9,536 nt of DNA from Gammaproteobacteria bacterium (GTDB lineage Bacteria; Pseudomonadota; Gammaproteobacteria; Enterobacterales; Alteromonadaceae). The translations under genes were made by a program, and so were the position numbers. The stretch is from NCBI GenBank assembly GCA_027484495.1, contig JAIXSW010000214.1, positions 1-9,536 of the forward strand. Reading direction: 5' to 3'. Each line of letters begins with the position of its first letter. Position 1 is the stretch's first letter. Shown here one piece after another: positions 1 to 7,449 of the stretch. A model generated the notes under the pieces. That model was not told the DNA's origin, ran no database searches, and saw nothing but the letters and a program-made list of their open reading frames with translations.

Positions 1-1551
1 TATGCATTCCTCGGCGACGGTTGCCTGATGGAAGGTATTTCGCACGAAGCCTGCTCTTTGGCCGGGACTTTGGGTCTTGGTAAACTGATCGCGTTTTGGG
101 ATGACAATGGCATCTCTATTGACGGTCATGTTGAAGGCTGGTTCACAGATAATACGCCGGCGCGTTTTGAAGCCTATGGCTGGCATGTGATTGCCGGTGT
201 TGACGGTCACGACGCGCAAGCCGTTGCTGCGGCGATTCAGGCAGCTCAAGCAGAAACCACTAAACCAACACTGATTTGTTGCAAAACGATCATCGGCTAT
301 GGTTCACCAAATAAATCCGGCAGCCATGATTGCCATGGCGCGCCACTGGGCGATGCCGAAATTGCCGCATCCCGTGAATTCCTGCAATGGCCTTATGCGC
401 CATTTGAGGTGCCGGCTGATATCTATGCGGCGTGGGATGGCAAACCGAAAGGCGATGTGCAACAACAAAGCTGGAACGAACAGTTCGCGGCTTATGCTGC
501 AGCACACCCTGAACTGGCTGCAGAATTAAAACGCCGGTTAAGCGGTGAATTACCTGCCAACTGGAAAGCAGATTCCGATGCTTATATCGCCAAGTTACAG
601 GCAACCCCTGCTGCGATCGCCAGCCGCAAAGCTTCGCAAAATGCTTTAAATGCCTACGGTCCGCTGTTGCCGGAACTGCTGGGTGGTTCGGCCGATTTGG
701 CCGGTTCAAACCTGACAATCTGGTCTGGCTCGAAAGGCATCAGTGCAGAAGACGCCAGCGGCAACTACTTATATTACGGTGTGCGTGAATTCGGCATGTC
801 GGCCATTATGAACGGTATAGCTCTACACGGCGGTTTCGTGCCTTATGGTGCGACCTTCCTGATGTTTATGGAGTATGCCCGTAATGCCGTGCGGATGGCT
901 GCGCTGATGAAACAACGGGTGATTTTTGTTTATACCCACGATTCTATCGGTTTAGGTGAAGACGGCCCGACGCACCAACCGGTTGAGCAACTGGCCTCGC
1001 TGCGGGTCACGCCAAATCTGATGAACTGGCGTCCTTGTGACCAGGTGGAATCTGCGGTGGCCTGGCAGGCTGCGATTGAACGGACGGAAGGCCCGACCAC
1101 GCTGATTTTCACCCGGCAGAATCTGGCGCAACAAAGCCGTACCGACGAGCAGGTTGCAGCGATCCGTCGCGGTGGTTATGTGCTGAAAGACAGCACAGGT
1201 ACTCCGGACTTAATTATTATTGCGACAGGTTCAGAAGTGGAGCTGGCGGTGCAGGCTGCGGCAAAACTGACTGAGGCGGGTCACAAGGTCCGTGTTGTAT
1301 CGATGCCATCGACTGATGTGTTTGACGCTCAGGATGCCGCTTACCGCGAAGCGGTATTACCGGCAGCAGTAACAAAACGCATTGCCGTGGAAGCCTGTAT
1401 TGTCGACAGCTGGTACAAATATGTTGGTCTGAATGGCAAAATCATCGGCATGACTGGTTTTGGTGAGTCCGCGCCGGCTGAGCAGCTGTTCGAATACTTC
1501 GGTATCACCACGGCAGCTGTTGTTGAAGCGGCAGAACAGCTACTGGCGTAA
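1..1551 (+). CDS. tkt: Transketolase, 5'-truncated by the window edge
   Basis: Thiamine-diphosphate enzyme of the cytosolic non-oxidative pentose phosphate pathway. It moves two-carbon ketol units between sugar phosphates, for example between xylulose-5-P and erythrose-4-P or ribose-5-P. The frame is open from base 1, and 516 residues are visible. The first residues include the GDG...N cofactor/metal motif: Asp and Asn are 30 residues apart, matching D155 and N185 of E. coli TktA, so about 149 N-terminal residues lie outside the window. Also visible are the [10 protein letters not shown] loop (H261 equivalent), ASRKASQ (R358), GGSADLA (S385), the catalytic Glu in YGVREFGM (E411), THDS and GEDGPTHQP (H461, D469, H473) and TRQNLAQQ (R520). 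The total length would be about 665 residues, normal for the family. The gene ends in TAA and is followed 17 bases later by an intrinsic terminator. Identity is from recalled family motifs. The choice between tktA- and tktB-type paralogues cannot be made here. Confidence 0.97.
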   Translation, partial: YAFLGDGCLMEGISHEACSLAGTLGLGKLIAFWDDNGISIDGHVEGWFTDNTPARFEAYGWHVIAGVDGHDAQAVAAAIQAAQAETTKPTLICCKTIIGYGSPNKSGSHDCHGAPLGDAEIAASREFLQWPYAPFEVPADIYAAWDGKPKGDVQQQSWNEQFAAYAAAHPELAAELKRRLSGELPANWKADSDAYIAKLQATPAAIASRKASQNALNAYGPLLPELLGGSADLAGSNLTIWSGSKGISAEDASGNYLYYGVREFGMSAIMNGIALHGGFVPYGATFLMFMEYARNAVRMAALMKQRVIFVYTHDSIGLGEDGPTHQPVEQLASLRVTPNLMNWRPCDQVESAVAWQAAIERTEGPTTLIFTRQNLAQQSRTDEQVAAIRRGGYVLKDSTGTPDLIIIATGSEVELAVQAAAKLTEAGHKVRVVSMPSTDVFDAQDAAYREAVLPAAVTKRIAVEACIVDSWYKYVGLNGKIIGMTGFGESAPAEQLFEYFGITTAAVVEAAEQLLA

Positions 1552-1568
1552 TCGGTACTTTTAATGCG

Positions 1569-1594
1569 AAAGGGGCTTGGTGCCCCTTTTGTTT
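1569..1594 (+). terminator. Rho-independent terminator after tkt
   Basis: An 8-bp perfect stem (AAAGGGGC, 1569-1576, pairing with GCCCCTTT, 1582-1589) closes a 5-base loop. It runs into a T-rich tract (TTTTGTTT, 1587-1594). It starts 17 bases after the tkt stop codon and lies 34 bases before epd, so it should separate most tkt transcription from epd-pgk-fba. Confidence 0.88.
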
Positions 1595-1628
1595 AACTTC
1601 GTGACAGTCCAGACAGGTAACAGCGCTG

Positions 1629-2639
1629 ATGACAATCCGGATCGCGATCAATGGGTTTGGCCGAATTGGCCGCAGCATTGTACGCGCCATTTTTGAACAA
1701 CAGTTACAAGACGAAGTGCAAGTCGTTGCCATCAACGAGCTGGCGGAAGCTCGTGGCATCGCGCATTTACTGAAATATGATTCTAGCCATGGCCGTTTCG
1801 GTACTGCCGTGACGCTTAATGGCGAAATGTTAGTGGTTGGAACCCAACAAATTCAGTTGTTGCATCAGGCAGATCCGGCCTTGTTGCCATGGAAAGCACT
1901 GAACGTCGATTTAGTTTTAGAATGTACCGGCGTATTTGGCAGCCGCGCTGATGCGATGAAGCATCTGGAAGCCGGTGCCGGTAAAGTGTTGTTTTCCCAT
2001 CCGGCCGGCGCTGATATTGATGCGACGGTGATTTACGGTGTCAATGAACAACAGCTCAACGCGACGATGCGGGTGGTTTCGGCCGGCTCCTGCACCACCA
2101 ACTGCATAGTACCGGTGCTCAGCGTACTGGATAAAACCTTTGGCGTTGAAAGCGGAACTATCACGACCATTCACGCTTCGATGCATGATCAGCAGGTCAT
2201 TGATGCTTATCATCCGGATTTACGCCGTACCCGTGCCGCCAGCCAATCGATTATTCCGGTAGATACCAAGCTGGCGCGGGGTATTGAACGCATCATGCCG
2301 CATTTAGCTGGCCGCTTTGAGGCTATTGCAGTGCGGGTTCCCACGATCAATGTCACGGCGATGGATTTGTCCGTTGCCCTGCATCAGGATGTCACCGTTG
2401 AAGCGGTGAATGCCGTGCTGCAACAAGCCCGCTTGTCTTTACCAGGAATTTTGGATTACACCGAAGAACCATTGGTCTCCGTCGATTTTAATCACGATCC
2501 GCATTCGTGCATTGTTGATGGTTCACAAACCCGGGTCAGTCATAAACGACTGGTGAAATGCCTGGTCTGGTGTGACAACGAATGGGGCTTTGCCAACAGA
2601 ATGATCGATACCGCGCGTGCCATGATGAGAAGTCAGTAA
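1629..2639 (+). CDS. epd: D-erythrose-4-phosphate dehydrogenase
   Basis: GAPDH-family NAD enzyme that oxidises erythrose-4-phosphate to 4-phosphoerythronate, the first committed step of the DXP-dependent pyridoxal-phosphate route. It has 336 residues (E. coli Epd 339). The N-terminal Rossmann motif is INGFGRIGR (residues 7-15). It is followed by INELAE at 35-40, where E4P dehydrogenases have NEL and classical GAPDH has ND. The catalytic Cys155 is in SCTTNC, the general-base His182 is in TTIHASMHD, and [16 protein letters not shown] and WCDNEWGF are conserved. The sequence just before the catalytic Cys reads SAGSC instead of the usual SNASC. The start at 1629 gives the canonical [16 protein letters not shown]-terminus; the ribosome site (AGGTAA, 1615-1620) is only fair. 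The gene lies between tkt, which makes or consumes its substrate, and pgk, an arrangement related to the enterobacterial epd-pgk-fba order. Because of the terminator upstream it probably has its own promoter, but I could not find a convincing one in the 77-base gap. Confidence 0.95.
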   Translation: MTIRIAINGFGRIGRSIVRAIFEQQLQDEVQVVAINELAEARGIAHLLKYDSSHGRFGTAVTLNGEMLVVGTQQIQLLHQADPALLPWKALNVDLVLECTGVFGSRADAMKHLEAGAGKVLFSHPAGADIDATVIYGVNEQQLNATMRVVSAGSCTTNCIVPVLSVLDKTFGVESGTITTIHASMHDQQVIDAYHPDLRRTRAASQSIIPVDTKLARGIERIMPHLAGRFEAIAVRVPTINVTAMDLSVALHQDVTVEAVNAVLQQARLSLPGILDYTEEPLVSVDFNHDPHSCIVDGSQTRVSHKRLVKCLVWCDNEWGFANRMIDTARAMMRSQ

Positions 2640-2677
2640 CGGCAGCTTAAACAGAATAACAGTATTCAAATCAACAA

Positions 2678-2683
2678 AAGGAG
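2678..2683 (+). promoter_or_regulatory. Shine-Dalgarno site that sets the pgk start
   Basis: AAGGAG lies six bases before the ATG at 2690. It directly abuts the alternative in-frame ATG at 2684, leaving no spacer there. This favours 2690, which also gives the MSVIKM N-terminus known from E. coli Pgk. Confidence 0.85.
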
Positions 2684-2689
2684 ATGGTC

Positions 2690-3871
2690 ATGTCCGTGAT
2701 TAAGATGGCTGATTTAGATTTAGCGGGTAAACGCGTATTAATCCGCGAAGATTTAAATGTGCCAGTGAAAAATGGCGTAGTCACTTCAGATGCGCGCTTA
2801 CGTGCCGCGCTGCCGACAATTGAACTTGCGCTCAGTAAAGGCGCAAAAGTCATGGTGTGTTCCCACCTTGGTCGCCCGGAAGAGGGCGTCTATGCCGAAG
2901 AATTTTCGATGCAGCCGGTCGTGGACTATCTCAAAAACGCGCTGCAAGCGCCGGTACGTCTGGCAAAAGAATATTTGCACGGCGTTGACGTTGCTGCCGG
3001 TGAAGTCGTGGTGTTTGAAAACGTTCGCTTTAATAAAGGTGAAGGCAAAAACGACGAAACCTTGTCAAAGCAGCTGGCAGCCTTGTGCGATGTGTTTGTC
3101 ATGGATGCCTTTGGTACTGCCCACCGTGCGCAGGCGACCACCCATGGTGTAGCTAAATTTGCTCCTGTGGCTTGTGCTGGCCCTTTGCTGGCGGCTGAGC
3201 TTGAAGCCTTAGCTGCTGCGCTGAAAAATCCAAAACGGCCATTAGTGGCGATTGTCGGCGGCTCTAAAGTTTCGACCAAACTGACAGTACTGGAATCTTT
3301 GTCGGGTATTGTTGACCAGCTGGTTGTTGGTGGTGGCATTGCTAATACTTTTATCGCCGCCACTGGTGCCACTGTCGGCAAATCCCTGTACGAAGCCGAC
3401 TTGATCCCGGAAGCGCAGCGCTTGATGGCGGCAGCAAAAGCTAATGGTGGCAATATTCCGGTACCAACTGACGTAGTGACCGGCAAAGCCTTCGCTGAAG
3501 ATACACCCGCTAGTCTCAAACTGATTGCGGATATTGCGAACGACGATATGATTTTTGATATAGGACCAGACAGCACAGCAGCGCTGGTTGAGATCCTGAA
3601 ATCTGCCGGGACTATCGTCTGGAATGGCCCGGTTGGCGTGTTTGAATTTGCGCAGTTTGAAGCAGGTACTAAAGCCATTGCTGAAGCCATTGCGCAAAGT
3701 GATGCGTTCAGTATTGCCGGTGGCGGTGACACCCTGGCGGCCATCGATAAGTATGGTGTGGCTGAACAAATCTCCTATATTTCTACCGGTGGCGGTGCTT
3801 TCCTTGAGTTCTTAGAGGGAAAAACCTTGCCAGCAGTTGAAATTCTTGAACAACGCGGCAAAAGCGCGTAA
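2690..3871 (+). CDS. pgk: Phosphoglycerate kinase
   Basis: Cytosolic glycolytic/gluconeogenic enzyme that transfers phosphate between 1,3-bisphosphoglycerate and ADP, giving 3-phosphoglycerate and ATP. It has 393 residues (E. coli 387). Two-lobed family features appear in order: DLNVP (residues 21-25) and SHLGRP (58-63) in the 3-PG-binding N-domain, [10 protein letters not shown] (109-118), DAFGTAHR (139-146), the hinge/nucleotide segment GGSKVSTKL (190-198), GGGIANTF (214-221), [10 protein letters not shown] (311-320) and GGGDTLAAI (344-352). The C-terminal [14 protein letters not shown] (366-379) is also typical. The start is placed at 2690, not 2684, because the AAGGAG site is correctly spaced only for 2690. 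It lies 50 bases after epd with no terminator between, so co-transcription with epd is likely. The small length excess over E. coli is an insertion around residues 249-258 (AKANGGNI), a variable loop. Confidence 0.98.
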   Translation: MSVIKMADLDLAGKRVLIREDLNVPVKNGVVTSDARLRAALPTIELALSKGAKVMVCSHLGRPEEGVYAEEFSMQPVVDYLKNALQAPVRLAKEYLHGVDVAAGEVVVFENVRFNKGEGKNDETLSKQLAALCDVFVMDAFGTAHRAQATTHGVAKFAPVACAGPLLAAELEALAAALKNPKRPLVAIVGGSKVSTKLTVLESLSGIVDQLVVGGGIANTFIAATGATVGKSLYEADLIPEAQRLMAAAKANGGNIPVPTDVVTGKAFAEDTPASLKLIADIANDDMIFDIGPDSTAALVEILKSAGTIVWNGPVGVFEFAQFEAGTKAIAEAIAQSDAFSIAGGGDTLAAIDKYGVAEQISYISTGGGAFLEFLEGKTLPAVEILEQRGKSA

Positions 3872-3914
3872 AAATGATGTTATAAAACAGTCTGTTCGCC
3901 GAAACCTATTCCAA

Positions 3915-3956
3915 GCCGGCAGATCCTGACCGGCACATCCGGCGCATAAGCGCCGG
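3915..3956 (+). repeat. Pair of GC-rich hairpins, REP-like intergenic element
   Basis: Two adjacent inverted repeats fill the pgk-fba gap. The first pairs GCCGGCAG (3915-3922) with CTG (3926-3928) plus CCGGC (3930-3934), leaving one bulged A and a three-base loop. The second is a perfect 7-bp stem, CCGGCGC (3939-3945) and GCGCCGG (3950-3956), around the loop ATAA. No T-tract follows, so it is not a standard intrinsic terminator. GCCGG-rich paired palindromes between genes recall REP/BIME elements, and such a structure could also protect or delimit processed pgk mRNA. There is only one copy in this window, so its repeat nature is inference. Confidence 0.45.
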
Positions 3957-4002
3957 GTTCGGTGACAGCTCTGAAACTTACCCTACAAAAAGTGAGGATT
4001 TC

Positions 4003-5067
4003 ATGGCTCTTATCTCGTTACGTCAGATGTTGGATCATGCCGCAGAATTTGGTTACGGCGTACCAGCATTCAACGTCAACAATCTTGAACAGATGCGCGC
4101 GATTATGCTGGCAGCCGATGCAACGGACAGCCCGGTTATTGTGCAGGCGTCTGCAGGCGCACGTAAATATGCCGGAGCGCCATTCCTGCGTCATCTGATC
4201 CTGGCGGCTGTCGAGGAGTTTCCGCATATTCCGGTGGTAATGCATCAGGATCACGGGACCTCTCCGGCCATTTGTCAGCAGTCTATCCAACTCGGTTTTT
4301 CGTCCGTCATGATGGATGGCTCGTTACGCGCTGATGGTAAAACTCCGGCTGACTATGACTACAACGTCGACGTAACCCGCCGTGTTGTTGAAATGGCGCA
4401 TGCCTGCGGTGTTTCGGTCGAAGGTGAGTTGGGATGTCTGGGCTCACTGGAAACCGGTGCTGCCGGCGAAGAAGATGGGGTGGGTGCCGATTGTGTACTG
4501 AGTCATGACCAAATGCTGACAGATCCGGAAGAAGCGGCGCAGTTCGTCAAAGCTACCGGAGTTGATGCATTAGCGATCGCCTGTGGTACATCTCATGGTG
4601 CTTATAAATTCAGTCGTCCGCCAACAGATGATATTCTGGCGATCGATCGGATTAAAGCCATTCACGCCCGCATTCCAGACACGCATCTGGTGATGCACGG
4701 TTCAAGCTCGGTCCCACAAGACTGGCTGGCGGTGATTAACCAGTATGGTGGTGAAATTCCGGAGACTTATGGTGTGCCGGTGGAACAAATTCAGCAAGGG
4801 ATCAAATTCGGCGTGCGTAAAATCAATATCGATACTGATTTACGATTAGCGTCTACCGGTGCAATCCGCCGTTTTATGGCGCAGCATCCGGCGGAATTTG
4901 ATCCACGCAAGTATTTACAGGAATCCGTCAAAGCCATGATGGAGATCTGTAAAGACCGTTACCAGGCATTCGGTTGTGCCGGGCAAGGGTCAAAAATCAA
5001 AGCCATTTCTCTCGAGCAAATGGTGAAGCTGTATGATTCGGGTAAATTGACTCCGAACATAAAATAA
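4003..5067 (+). CDS. fba: Class II (Calvin-type, IIB) fructose-1,6-bisphosphate aldolase
   Basis: Zinc-dependent aldolase that reversibly condenses dihydroxyacetone phosphate and glyceraldehyde-3-P to fructose-1,6-bisphosphate; it can also handle sedoheptulose-1,7-bisphosphate in the Calvin-type subgroup. It has 354 residues. The N-terminus ([19 protein letters not shown]) and [13 protein letters not shown] match the Pseudomonas/Shewanella-type class IIB aldolases and differ from E. coli FbaA (class IIA). Asp83-His84 in HQDHGTSP are the catalytic Asp and first zinc ligand. Glu142 (EGELG), His198 (GTSHGAY) and His232 (VMHGSSS) fit the other metal ligands. NIDTD (275-279) contributes to the phosphate/substrate site. 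GAGG-type ribosome site GAGGA is at 3994-3998, close to the ATG. The gene follows pgk by 131 bases that contain the REP-like hairpins, so it may be co-transcribed with or partly uncoupled from pgk. No clear terminator follows it. Confidence 0.96.
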   Translation: MALISLRQMLDHAAEFGYGVPAFNVNNLEQMRAIMLAADATDSPVIVQASAGARKYAGAPFLRHLILAAVEEFPHIPVVMHQDHGTSPAICQQSIQLGFSSVMMDGSLRADGKTPADYDYNVDVTRRVVEMAHACGVSVEGELGCLGSLETGAAGEEDGVGADCVLSHDQMLTDPEEAAQFVKATGVDALAIACGTSHGAYKFSRPPTDDILAIDRIKAIHARIPDTHLVMHGSSSVPQDWLAVINQYGGEIPETYGVPVEQIQQGIKFGVRKINIDTDLRLASTGAIRRFMAQHPAEFDPRKYLQESVKAMMEICKDRYQAFGCAGQGSKIKAISLEQMVKLYDSGKLTPNIK

Positions 5068-5150
5068 GCAGAAAAATGAATGTTCTATTAAATTTTTACG
5101 ACAGGAATTTGATATGAACATTTCGGGTAATTCTGTAAGCGGATATTGCA

Positions 5151-5315
5151 GTGAAACAGGTCTGGCTGGCTGTCGTAGTTATATTGACAACCATGGTTTT
5201 TGCTGCAATGATGCGGGCGGTTTACCCTCTAACCAGGTCATCCTTATTTACAAGTTTGGCCTTTCAAAATACAGGTTACGTTAATCAGCAATTATTGGTT
5301 GGGAACTATGTCTAA
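5151..5315 (+). CDS. Possible small membrane protein, 54 residues, GTG start
   Basis: Unrecognised short frame in the spacer before the TonB2-type operon. It starts with GTG, preceded by a weak purine site (AGCGGA, 5138-5143) at a plausible seven-base distance. It begins M-K-Q and then has a long hydrophobic run (about residues 4-20, VWLAVVVILTTMVFAAM), followed by Arg21 and a short polar tail of about 34 residues. This is the shape of a single-span inner-membrane protein or an uncleaved signal anchor. Its stop codon lies 8 bases inside the following gene, an arrangement compatible with translational coupling. Against it are the non-ATG start, several rare codons (ATA, CTA, AGG), a competing overlapping frame with ATG at 5114, and a promoter candidate inside it. 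It may simply be chance. No function is proposed. Confidence 0.33.
   Translation: MKQVWLAVVVILTTMVFAAMMRAVYPLTRSSLFTSLAFQNTGYVNQQLLVGNYV
5184..5212 (+). promoter_or_regulatory. Candidate sigma-70 promoter for the TonB2-type operon
   Basis: A perfect -35 hexamer TTGACA (5184-5189) is separated by 17 bases from AATGAT (5207-5212), which matches four of six -10 consensus positions. Transcription would start around 5219, giving a leader of about 90 bases before the ATG at 5308. I found no good Fur-box-like match near it, so iron control is not evident by eye. Confidence 0.42.
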
Positions 5316-6078
5316 CAATAACATTCGTAAAAACCTGATCGCATCAGCCATCGTTGGTGCTTTCATGTTCGGTGGCGTTGCAACCGCAACGACTCTCGCA
5401 GAAGTCACCAATTCTGGTGTGCAAGCTGCTAAAGCATCTGCGGCCTCTCAGGAAAAGATCAACAACATTTATGATCAGTCTCAGGAATTACTGGCTGAAT
5501 ACCGCGCGTTGGTAGAGCAGACTGAAAACCTGAAAGTTTACAACGATCACGTAAACACTCTGGTTAACGACCAAAATGCTTCGCTGGCATCTCTGGACAA
5601 GCAAATTGGTACTATCGAAGGTACCAAGCAAGGTATCGTGCCATTAATGTACAAAATGGTCGATACGCTGGAAGCTTTTATCAAAGCCGACATGCCAATC
5701 GATATCACTAAGCGTTTAGAGCGTATCCAACGCCTGCGCGACGTGCTGGGCAATTCAAACGTGAACACGTCTGAAATGTACCGCCTGGTGATCGAAGCCT
5801 ACCAAATCGAAAAAGATTTAGGTACAGCGATGGTTACTTACACTGACAAACTGGCCGTAGATGGCACAGATATTTCTGTGAACTACGTGTACGTTGGTCG
5901 TGTTGCTCTGTTAGCTCAGACACTGGACGACAAACGCGCCTGGATGTGGAATAAATCCACCGCAAAATGGGATGAGCTGGGTCCTGAGTACCTGGAGTCA
6001 ACCAAGTTAGCGATTCGTGTTGCGGGTAAACAAGCTGCCCCAGAATTATTAAAACTTCCAGTGTTAGCAGCGGAGTAA
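5308..6078 (+). CDS. DUF3450-family exported coiled-coil protein
   Basis: Probable periplasmic accessory protein of a TonB2-type energy-transduction system; its exact role is not established. It has 256 residues. An N-terminal signal peptide is visible: basic Arg7/Lys8, hydrophobic core at about 10-25, likely cleavage around VATA (24-27). Residues 36-125 are rich in Gln, Glu, Leu and Ala with heptad-like spacing, suggesting a long coiled coil. The C-terminal part has YVGRVALLAQT (195-205), the paired tryptophans in AWMWN (211-215) and KWDEL (220-224), a pattern I associate with DUF3450. The start is set at ATG 5308; a TTG at 5299 in the same frame would add three residues (four including its initiator) before the normal MSNNN start. 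GGGA (5301-5304) is the only nearby ribosome site, with short spacing. The gene is first in a run of closely spaced genes, six bases before the next. The same gene type stands directly upstream of ttpC in the V. cholerae tonB2 region, from memory. Confidence 0.85.
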   Translation: MSNNNIRKNLIASAIVGAFMFGGVATATTLAEVTNSGVQAAKASAASQEKINNIYDQSQELLAEYRALVEQTENLKVYNDHVNTLVNDQNASLASLDKQIGTIEGTKQGIVPLMYKMVDTLEAFIKADMPIDITKRLERIQRLRDVLGNSNVNTSEMYRLVIEAYQIEKDLGTAMVTYTDKLAVDGTDISVNYVYVGRVALLAQTLDDKRAWMWNKSTAKWDELGPEYLESTKLAIRVAGKQAAPELLKLPVLAAE

Positions 6079-6084
6079 GAATAA

Positions 6085-7449
6085 ATGAAGAAAGTGTTTA
6101 AAGGTTTAATGATTGCAGCTGCGGTGACGATGTCTGCCGGCGTTTGCTTAAACGCTGCTGCTGACACTGCCAAACTGGACCAGCTGTTAGAACAAGTGAA
6201 GAAAAACCGTTCTGCTGATGCCAAACTGGACGCAGCCCGTGAACAGGAATTCCTGTCAGACCGTGCTGACAAGCAAGCTCTGCTGAGCAAAGCTAAAGCT
6301 GCTTTCGCTGCTGAAGAAGCTCGCGGTAAGTCTCTGACCCAACAGTTCGCCGATAACGAAGGCAAACTGGCTGCGAAAGAACAAGAGCTGCAAACTGCTC
6401 AGGGTACTTTAGGTGAAATGTTCGGTATCGTTCGTGGTAATGCCACTGAAACTATCGGTTCTATCGCCACGTCAAATATCAGTGCACAGTTCAAAGGCCG
6501 TGAAGAGTTACTGAAAAAATTATCAGTAGCAAAAGAACTGCCAACTATCACTGAGCTGGAAGAGCTGTGGATTGCACTGCAAACTGAAATGACTGAGTCT
6601 GCCAAAGTATCTAAGTTCGACGGTAACGTTGTAAACCTGGACGGCACTTCAGCACAGGCAAACGTTGTTCGTGTTGGTTCTTTTGTACTGATTTCTGACA
6701 ATGGTTACCTGGTTTACAACGCTGATACCAAAGAAATGCAACCGCTGGGCAGACAGCCAGAATCACACATTTTGTCTGACGCTGCAGCTTTTAAAGGCGC
6801 TGCTGCCGGTGAAGTGAAGCCAGTATTTATCGATCCTACAGGTGGTAACTTACTGCGCTTGAAGACTCAGGAAGCTTCTTTTGAAGACCAGTTCCACCAA
6901 GGTGGTTCAGTAGGTTATGTTATCACTGCGTTAGCAATTCTCGGTCTGATTATCGGTCTGATCCGTTTCATCGCATTGTCGAGCGCGCAGGCTGGTATCA
7001 ATGCTCAGTTGAAAAACCTGGGTGCACCATCTGATAAGAACGCTTTAGGTCGTATCCTGAAAGTTTACCATGACAACAAAAAAGCTGACGTGGAAAACCT
7101 GGAACTGAAGCTGGACGAAGCTATCATGCGTGAAACGCCGTCTATCGAAACTGGTATCGGTTTACTGAAACTGATCGCTGCAGTAGGTCCTCTGCTGGGT
7201 CTGTTAGGTACGGTAGTTGGTATGATCGGTGCGTTCCAGATGATTACTCTGCACGGTACTGGCGACCCGAAAATCATGGCCGACCAAATCGCGATGGCTC
7301 TGGTAACTACGGTACAAGGTCTGTTATGTGCACTGCCAATGCTGTTCGTACACGCACTGTTACAGTCTAAATCAAATTCAATCCTGCATATCCTCGATGA
7401 GCAAAGCACTGGTCTGATTGCTGCTCATGCGGAGAAGGAGAACGCATAA
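6085..7449 (+). CDS. ttpC: TtpC-like protein: periplasmic coiled coil fused to MotA/TolQ/ExbB channel domain
   Basis: Inner-membrane component of TonB2-type systems; in Vibrio, TtpC is needed for TonB2-dependent iron-siderophore uptake. It has 454 residues, roughly twice a normal ExbB. A signal peptide covers about residues 1-27 (Lys2, Lys3, hydrophobic 7-22, AAA-D near 24-27). Residues 28-110 are an Ala/Glu/Lys/Gln-rich coiled coil. Residues 111-270 form a mixed region, probably periplasmic. Membrane segments follow at about 276-298, 359-385 and 402-426. The second contains the family signature GLLGTVVGMIGAF (372-384) and the third ALVTTVQGL (405-413). At the place of E. coli ExbB Glu176 it has Met404, while the Thr148 and Thr181 equivalents (T376, T409) are kept. 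The ribosome site GGAG (6072-6075) lies nine bases before the ATG. The stop overlaps the next start as TAATG, implying translational coupling. The symbol is assigned by architecture and context, not by alignment. Confidence 0.9.
   Translation: MKKVFKGLMIAAAVTMSAGVCLNAAADTAKLDQLLEQVKKNRSADAKLDAAREQEFLSDRADKQALLSKAKAAFAAEEARGKSLTQQFADNEGKLAAKEQELQTAQGTLGEMFGIVRGNATETIGSIATSNISAQFKGREELLKKLSVAKELPTITELEELWIALQTEMTESAKVSKFDGNVVNLDGTSAQANVVRVGSFVLISDNGYLVYNADTKEMQPLGRQPESHILSDAAAFKGAAAGEVKPVFIDPTGGNLLRLKTQEASFEDQFHQGGSVGYVITALAILGLIIGLIRFIALSSAQAGINAQLKNLGAPSDKNALGRILKVYHDNKKADVENLELKLDEAIMRETPSIETGIGLLKLIAAVGPLLGLLGTVVGMIGAFQMITLHGTGDPKIMADQIAMALVTTVQGLLCALPMLFVHALLQSKSNSILHILDEQSTGLIAAHAEKENA

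Noticed and set aside
290..718. Minus-strand 142-codon frame and other overlapping frames within tkt
   Set aside because: They are out-of-frame shadows of a well-conserved transketolase with no ribosome site or recognisable protein pattern.
2926..3744. A 272-codon open frame on the minus strand opposite pgk
   Set aside because: It is fully antisense to a strongly supported, conserved gene; its Ser/Ala/Thr-rich composition is the mirror of pgk codons and it matches no family I know.
3880..3886. TTATAAA after pgk as a -10 element for fba
   Set aside because: No -35 hexamer lies at 16-18 bases upstream, and it is over 110 bases before fba with hairpins between.
5072..5097. AAAAAT/ATTTTT hairpin after fba as a terminator
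   Set aside because: The stem is only six A-T pairs with a 14-base loop and would be too weak for intrinsic termination.
5079..5122. Dyad AATGTTC ... GAACATT in the spacer as an operator
   Set aside because: Seven-base arms 30 bases apart are expected by chance in such a spacer, and the arms do not match a known operator.
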